Part shown: in pieces, positions 61,302 through 64,000 of the stretch
Layout of the letters: every line of letters starts with the position of its first letter
How positions within the stretch are numbered: position 1 is the first letter of the stretch
NCBI GenBank assembly: GCA_965197555.1
Contig: OZ240213.1
Location: 1,674,001-1,738,000 of the forward strand
Source of the DNA: G965197555 sp965197555
GTDB taxonomy: Bacteria > Chloroflexota > Dehalococcoidia > Lucifugimonadales > UBA3495
Direction: 5' to 3'
DNA: 64,000 bases
The notes under the pieces: model-generated
Told to the model about the DNA's origin: nothing
The model's database searches: none
What the model saw: the letters and a program-made list of their open reading frames with translations, nothing else
Position numbers and translations under genes: made by a program

Positions 61302-61310
61302 TGCTATAAT
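61302..61310 (+). promoter_or_regulatory. extended -10 promoter before the LOG-family gene
   Basis: TGCTATAAT is an exact TGn-TATAAT extended -10, about 50 nt before ATG 61363. Confidence 0.55.
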
Positions 61311-61362
61311 TGGTTGCTCTCAACGGAGCCGCATACCAAAAATACTCAAGGTGCATACTCGG

Positions 61363-61875
61363 ATGATCATTTCTGTTATAGGTAGCAGCAGACCCACCAA
61401 CGAAGAGCACATCGGGCTGGCCGAGTCTGTGGGCCGAGAGCTGGCCAAGCGGGGGGTAATGATGGTCTGCGGCGGCCTGAGCGGCTTGATGGAAGCAGCG
61501 TGCCGCGGCGCCAAGGCCGGGGGCGGCACTACCATCGGAATCCTCCCCGGGAAACAAGCGGTGGATGCTAACTTATATGTCGACATTCCCATAGTGACCG
61601 GAATGGGGTATTCCAGAAACGTGATTGTAGTCAACTCGGGACAGGCCGTCATTGCCATCGGGGGAGCGTATGGCACGCTGTCGGAGATCGCCCACGCCTT
61701 GGGAGACGGCATTCCCGTGATTGGTCTGAAGACCTGGCCCCTGACAATAAATGGCGACGGACAATCGGTGGGCGATGCTATCATCCAGGCCACGGACCCC
61801 GTGGATGCAGTGGAAAAAGCGGTAGCCGCCGCTGCAGCCCGAGTAGGAGGGCCACTGCCCGCAGGCGATCCGTAG
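61363..61875 (+). CDS. TIGR00725-like LOG-family protein
   Basis: 170 residues from ATG 61363: ISVIGSSRPTNEEH, then GVMMVCGGLSGLMEAACRGAKAGGGTTIGILPG and IAIGGAYGTLSEIAHAL. The GG-x-x-GT-x-x-E core is LOG/lysine decarboxylase-like, but the P before GG that most LOG have is Ile. TIGR00725 proteins are of uncertain reaction. The frame opens to 61273, not used. Confidence 0.85.
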   Translation: MIISVIGSSRPTNEEHIGLAESVGRELAKRGVMMVCGGLSGLMEAACRGAKAGGGTTIGILPGKQAVDANLYVDIPIVTGMGYSRNVIVVNSGQAVIAIGGAYGTLSEIAHALGDGIPVIGLKTWPLTINGDGQSVGDAIIQATDPVDAVEKAVAAAAARVGGPLPAGDP

Positions 61876-62107
61876 ACACAGCGGGCTGTCGGCAGCTGAG
61901 CGGCTGCTCTGCACACCTTCCCATCAATTAGGGCTGACCGAACTTTGAGAACTCGGTCTTCTTTGCGACCCCGGCCACTGGCTGAAGGGCCTCGTCTTGC
62001 CAGGCCAATGGAATAACCTCTTCCGCTATGCTGGACGATAAATTGCATGAGGCCGACGGGAATCCTCTGGATGGCCTGATGCTAGGCAGTCTGCACCGGC
62101 CCGTTCT

Positions 62108-62153
62108 AATTGTACAGACACAAAGGCTTTGACATGAGATTGTCTGTACAATT
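62108..62153. promoter_or_regulatory. inverted repeat, likely BrnTA operator
   Basis: AATTGTACAGACA (62108-62120) is inverted perfectly as TGTCTGTACAATT (62141-62153), 20 nt apart. A TTGACA (62129-62134) lies between the arms. BrnA is a DNA-binding antitoxin that represses its own promoter in known cases, so an operator is a good fit by position. The rest of 61876-62107 shows nothing clear. Confidence 0.6.
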
Positions 62154-62158
62154 ATGGT

Positions 62159-62422
62159 GTGGAGTACGAATGGGATTAGGCCAAGCGGCAAGACAACCTA
62201 GTGAAGCATGGCGGTGTTGACTTCTCAGACATGGAAGCCTTCGAGTGGGAAACTGCTGTTATTGGTTCAAGTCCCCGACATGGCGAAGCCCGCTACGTTG
62301 CTCTCGGATACATCGGAGACCGGCTGCATTACGCGGTTTACGCCATGAGGGGCGGCAAATGCCGCATCATCAGCCTGCGCAGGGCCAATTCCAGAGAGGA
62401 AAGACGATATGCCCAATCTTAA
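62159..62422 (+). pseudogene. brnT: BrnT-family toxin with amber codon near its start
   Basis: From GTG 62159 the frame reads V-E-Y-E-W-D, TAG (62177-62179), then AKRQDNLVKHGGVDF and on to 62422. BrnT proteins start with a x-FEWDxxKxxxNxxKHG block, so the TAG falls inside that block. The rest is BrnT-like (GEARYVALGYIGDRLHYAVYA, CRIISLRRANSREERRYAQ). Either the toxin is broken by one nonsense change or translation starts at GTG 62201 and makes a shortened toxin. The end overlaps brnA by 14 bp. Confidence 0.75.
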
Positions 62423-62714
62423 GCCAACCCACATCAGCCCCACACCGGAAGAGGAGGAGGAGATCAACAGGGGCATCGCTCTAGACCCTGATGCCCTGGA
62501 GTTGGACGACGAATGGTTCGCTCTAGCGCGGCCTGCTGTGGAGGTACACCCTGAGCTGGTGGAATATTCTCTCCGGAGGCGCGGCAAACAGAAAGCTCCC
62601 ATCAAAGAGCGGATAACACTACGACTGGATGCGGACGTAGCAACCCGCCTCCGTTCCAGTGGCCCTGGTTGGCAGACACGGCTCAATGACATGCTGCGCC
62701 GGACTTTATTCTAG
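62409..62714 (+). CDS. brnA: BrnA-family antitoxin
   Basis: 101 residues from ATG 62409 with the ribbon-helix-helix-like C-terminus KERITLRLDADVATRLRSSGPGWQTRLNDMLRRTL and an acidic N-terminal half. It is the antitoxin and likely repressor of BrnT, overlapping brnT by 14 bp as in other BrnTA pairs. Confidence 0.85.
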   Translation: MPNLKPTHISPTPEEEEEINRGIALDPDALELDDEWFALARPAVEVHPELVEYSLRRRGKQKAPIKERITLRLDADVATRLRSSGPGWQTRLNDMLRRTLF

Positions 62715-62808
62715 CCTTAGATGAAGGGTTCTTTCCGCCAGCCCGGCCTCGGACTGGCAGAAATACGCAGCAGAAACCTTCGCCCAGGTGACGGAAGGAA
62801 TCAGTAAA

Positions 62809-63189
62809 GTGACTCTTCAAATTCCCAACCCCGTGACCCTGCGGGATGCTATAACAGAAGTAATTCGTCAGAATAGTGAGGTAGGGTATCGTGCCACTAG
62901 GTTTAGTCAAGCAACCCTAGGAGGGAACGCAGTTAACATCGTTCCAGTCTGCAATGATATGATCCAAGCCCACCACACTTTGGACGTACTTCACGAGGCT
63001 GTTGTCAAGTTCGCTGATCTCCTGACCTTGGAGGACTTAGTGTTCCGATCTTTAAATGGAAGAGATTGGGAGCTCGACGAGTCAACCATCGTGTATGCCG
63101 AGGCCCGGGTCGAGCTATTGGATAAGCAGGTAGGCTACCAACGATGGAGCAATCTCCCCGAAGCCCATACTAATGCTTACCGCCAATAA
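62809..63189 (+). CDS. hypothetical protein before enolase
   Basis: 126 residues from GTG 62809 (GGAAGGA about 9 nt upstream; another GTG 62788 adds 7). It opens with TLQIPNPVTLRDAITEVI and shows no membrane span or clear motif. It overlaps the enolase start by 17 bp, so it may be translated with it. No family recognised. Confidence 0.5.
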   Translation: MTLQIPNPVTLRDAITEVIRQNSEVGYRATRFSQATLGGNAVNIVPVCNDMIQAHHTLDVLHEAVVKFADLLTLEDLVFRSLNGRDWELDESTIVYAEARVELLDKQVGYQRWSNLPEAHTNAYRQ

Positions 63190-64000
63190 TGCCGCCGCCG
63201 CCGATAATGTGACCATCGCCGCTGTCCGGGGACGAGAAGTCCTCGACTCCCGGGGGAATCCCACGGTAGAAGCCGAGGTCCGCCTCTCCAACGGGGTTAG
63301 CGTGACCGGAGCGGTCCCATCCGGCGCCAGCACCGGGACCCACGAGGCTCTGGAGCTGCGAGACCAAGACCCGGCTCGGTATCGTGGTGCTGGTGTGCTG
63401 CAAGCCGTAGCCAACATCGATCGTGTCATTGGACCCTCTTTGGTGGGCCGCTCCCCAATTGATTATCCAGTTATTGACGAGCACATGATCGGCTTGGACA
63501 GCTCTCCGGATAAGAGTGGCTTGGGCGCCAACGCTATACTTGCGGTTTCCATCGCCGTCGCTCGAGCGGGAGCTACCCTCCGAGGTCCCAACTCCCCCCT
63601 CTGGGGCTACCTATCCCAGGGTGGGCCGGTGAGCTTGCCGGTACCCATGTTCAATATACTCAACGGTGGCCGCCACGCTTCCGATTCAGCGGACATTCAA
63701 GAATTCATGGTTGTGCCCGTTGGCGCCGCCAACTACTCGGAAGCGCTGCGGTGTGGCTCCGAAATCTACCATCAGCTAAGGGAGCTGCTTCGGTCCGCCG
63801 GACATAACTCCAACGTTGGCGACGAGGGTGGGTTCGCCCCAACTCTGAGGACCAACCGGGATGCCATTGAAATAGTAGTCAAAGCTGTGGAAGCAGCCGG
63901 TTATACACCGGGGCGACAGGTCTACCTGGCGCTGGATGCGGCCGCCTCCGAGTTCTACCGGGCAGACTCGGGTAAGTACGAGCTAAAGCAGGATGTTGTG
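63173..64000 (+). CDS. eno: enolase (partial, runs off the right edge)
   Basis: From ATG 63173, with 276 codons in the window. The start has VRGREVLDSRGNPTVEAEV, then GAVPSGASTGTHEALELRD (catalytic-loop), FNILNGGRHA and GDEGGFAPTL. It makes phosphoenolpyruvate from 2-phosphoglycerate. The end of the gene is outside the window. Confidence 0.95.
   Translation, partial: MLTANNAAAADNVTIAAVRGREVLDSRGNPTVEAEVRLSNGVSVTGAVPSGASTGTHEALELRDQDPARYRGAGVLQAVANIDRVIGPSLVGRSPIDYPVIDEHMIGLDSSPDKSGLGANAILAVSIAVARAGATLRGPNSPLWGYLSQGGPVSLPVPMFNILNGGRHASDSADIQEFMVVPVGAANYSEALRCGSEIYHQLRELLRSAGHNSNVGDEGGFAPTLRTNRDAIEIVVKAVEAAGYTPGRQVYLALDAAASEFYRADSGKYELKQDVV

Noticed and set aside
1..64000. CRISPR array, insertion sequence or prophage
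   Set aside because: No spaced repeat array, transposase, integrase or phage gene was seen; repeats found are short palindromes or slippage duplications.

Overview
The window reads as a free-living, aerobic or facultative member of the Chloroflexota, most likely a Dehalococcoidia / SAR202-like lineage. This is an inference from gene content, not from a marker tree. The hints are the adjacent DUF2298 and Agl23-type membrane proteins (known as a pair in Chloroflexota and haloarchaea), a complete 14-subunit set of complex I genes split over two loci, PIG-L, DUF885, EthD and amidohydrolase genes, moderately high GC, frequent GTG/TTG starts, and a UGSC-family selenoprotein.

Layout. 0.2-3.6 kb: catabolic or hydrolytic genes (PIG-L deacetylase, DUF885, EthD). 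3.4-8.7 kb, minus strand: a classic translation operon read from about 8.7 kb downward: tRNA-Thr(TGT), tRNA-Tyr, tRNA-Thr(GGT), tuf, rpmG, secE, nusG, rplK, rplA, L10 leader with terminator, rplJ, rplL. A strong sigma70-type promoter lies at 8703-8732. 8.9-13.8 kb, plus strand: apt, an MBL-fold hydrolase, a CMD-domain ORF, a 3-hydroxyisobutyrate dehydrogenase-like gene, an unknown protein and a UGSC selenoprotein. 14.2-20.2 kb: nuoE/nuoF/nuoG-like genes plus a ferredoxin-NADP reductase-like gene. 20.3-25.8 kb: mutS, a selenocysteine-containing Spx/ArsC-like gene, a HAD-like gene and mutL. 25.9-33.9 kb, minus: a Tat-signal mini-protein, a flavin amine oxidase-like gene, a UPF0104 flippase-like gene, Agl23 and DUF2298. 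34-36.4 kb, minus: ftsY, rnc and a DsbA/FrnE-like selenoprotein. 36.5-45.5 kb: tRNA nucleotidyltransferase, OGG1, DnaQ-DinG, PHP, thioesterase, trmD, amidohydrolase. 45.8-48.8 kb: TolB-like propeller, flavin reductase, CinA-nucleotidyltransferase fusion. 49.1-61.2 kb: nuoABCDHIJKLMN interrupted by four small non-nuo genes. 61.3-64 kb: LOG-family gene, BrnT/BrnA toxin-antitoxin remnant, a hypothetical gene, and the start of enolase.

The most striking result is three genes with an in-frame TGA exactly where a redox-active residue is expected (UGSC family, Spx/ArsC-like, DsbA/FrnE-like). Each has its own ribosome binding site, and each TGA is followed by a perfect or near-perfect hairpin whose loop holds a G 20-24 nt downstream, as in bacterial SECIS elements. 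TGA is an ordinary stop elsewhere in the window (mutS, nuoD, nuoL and others), so selenocysteine insertion explains these better than a changed code. The Sec machinery (selA, selB, selC, selD) is not in the window. Other points of interest are a formate-dehydrogenase-like NuoG that has lost the catalytic Cys/Sec motif, small HicB-fold-like genes inside the nuo operon, and a BrnT toxin with a TAG at codon 7.
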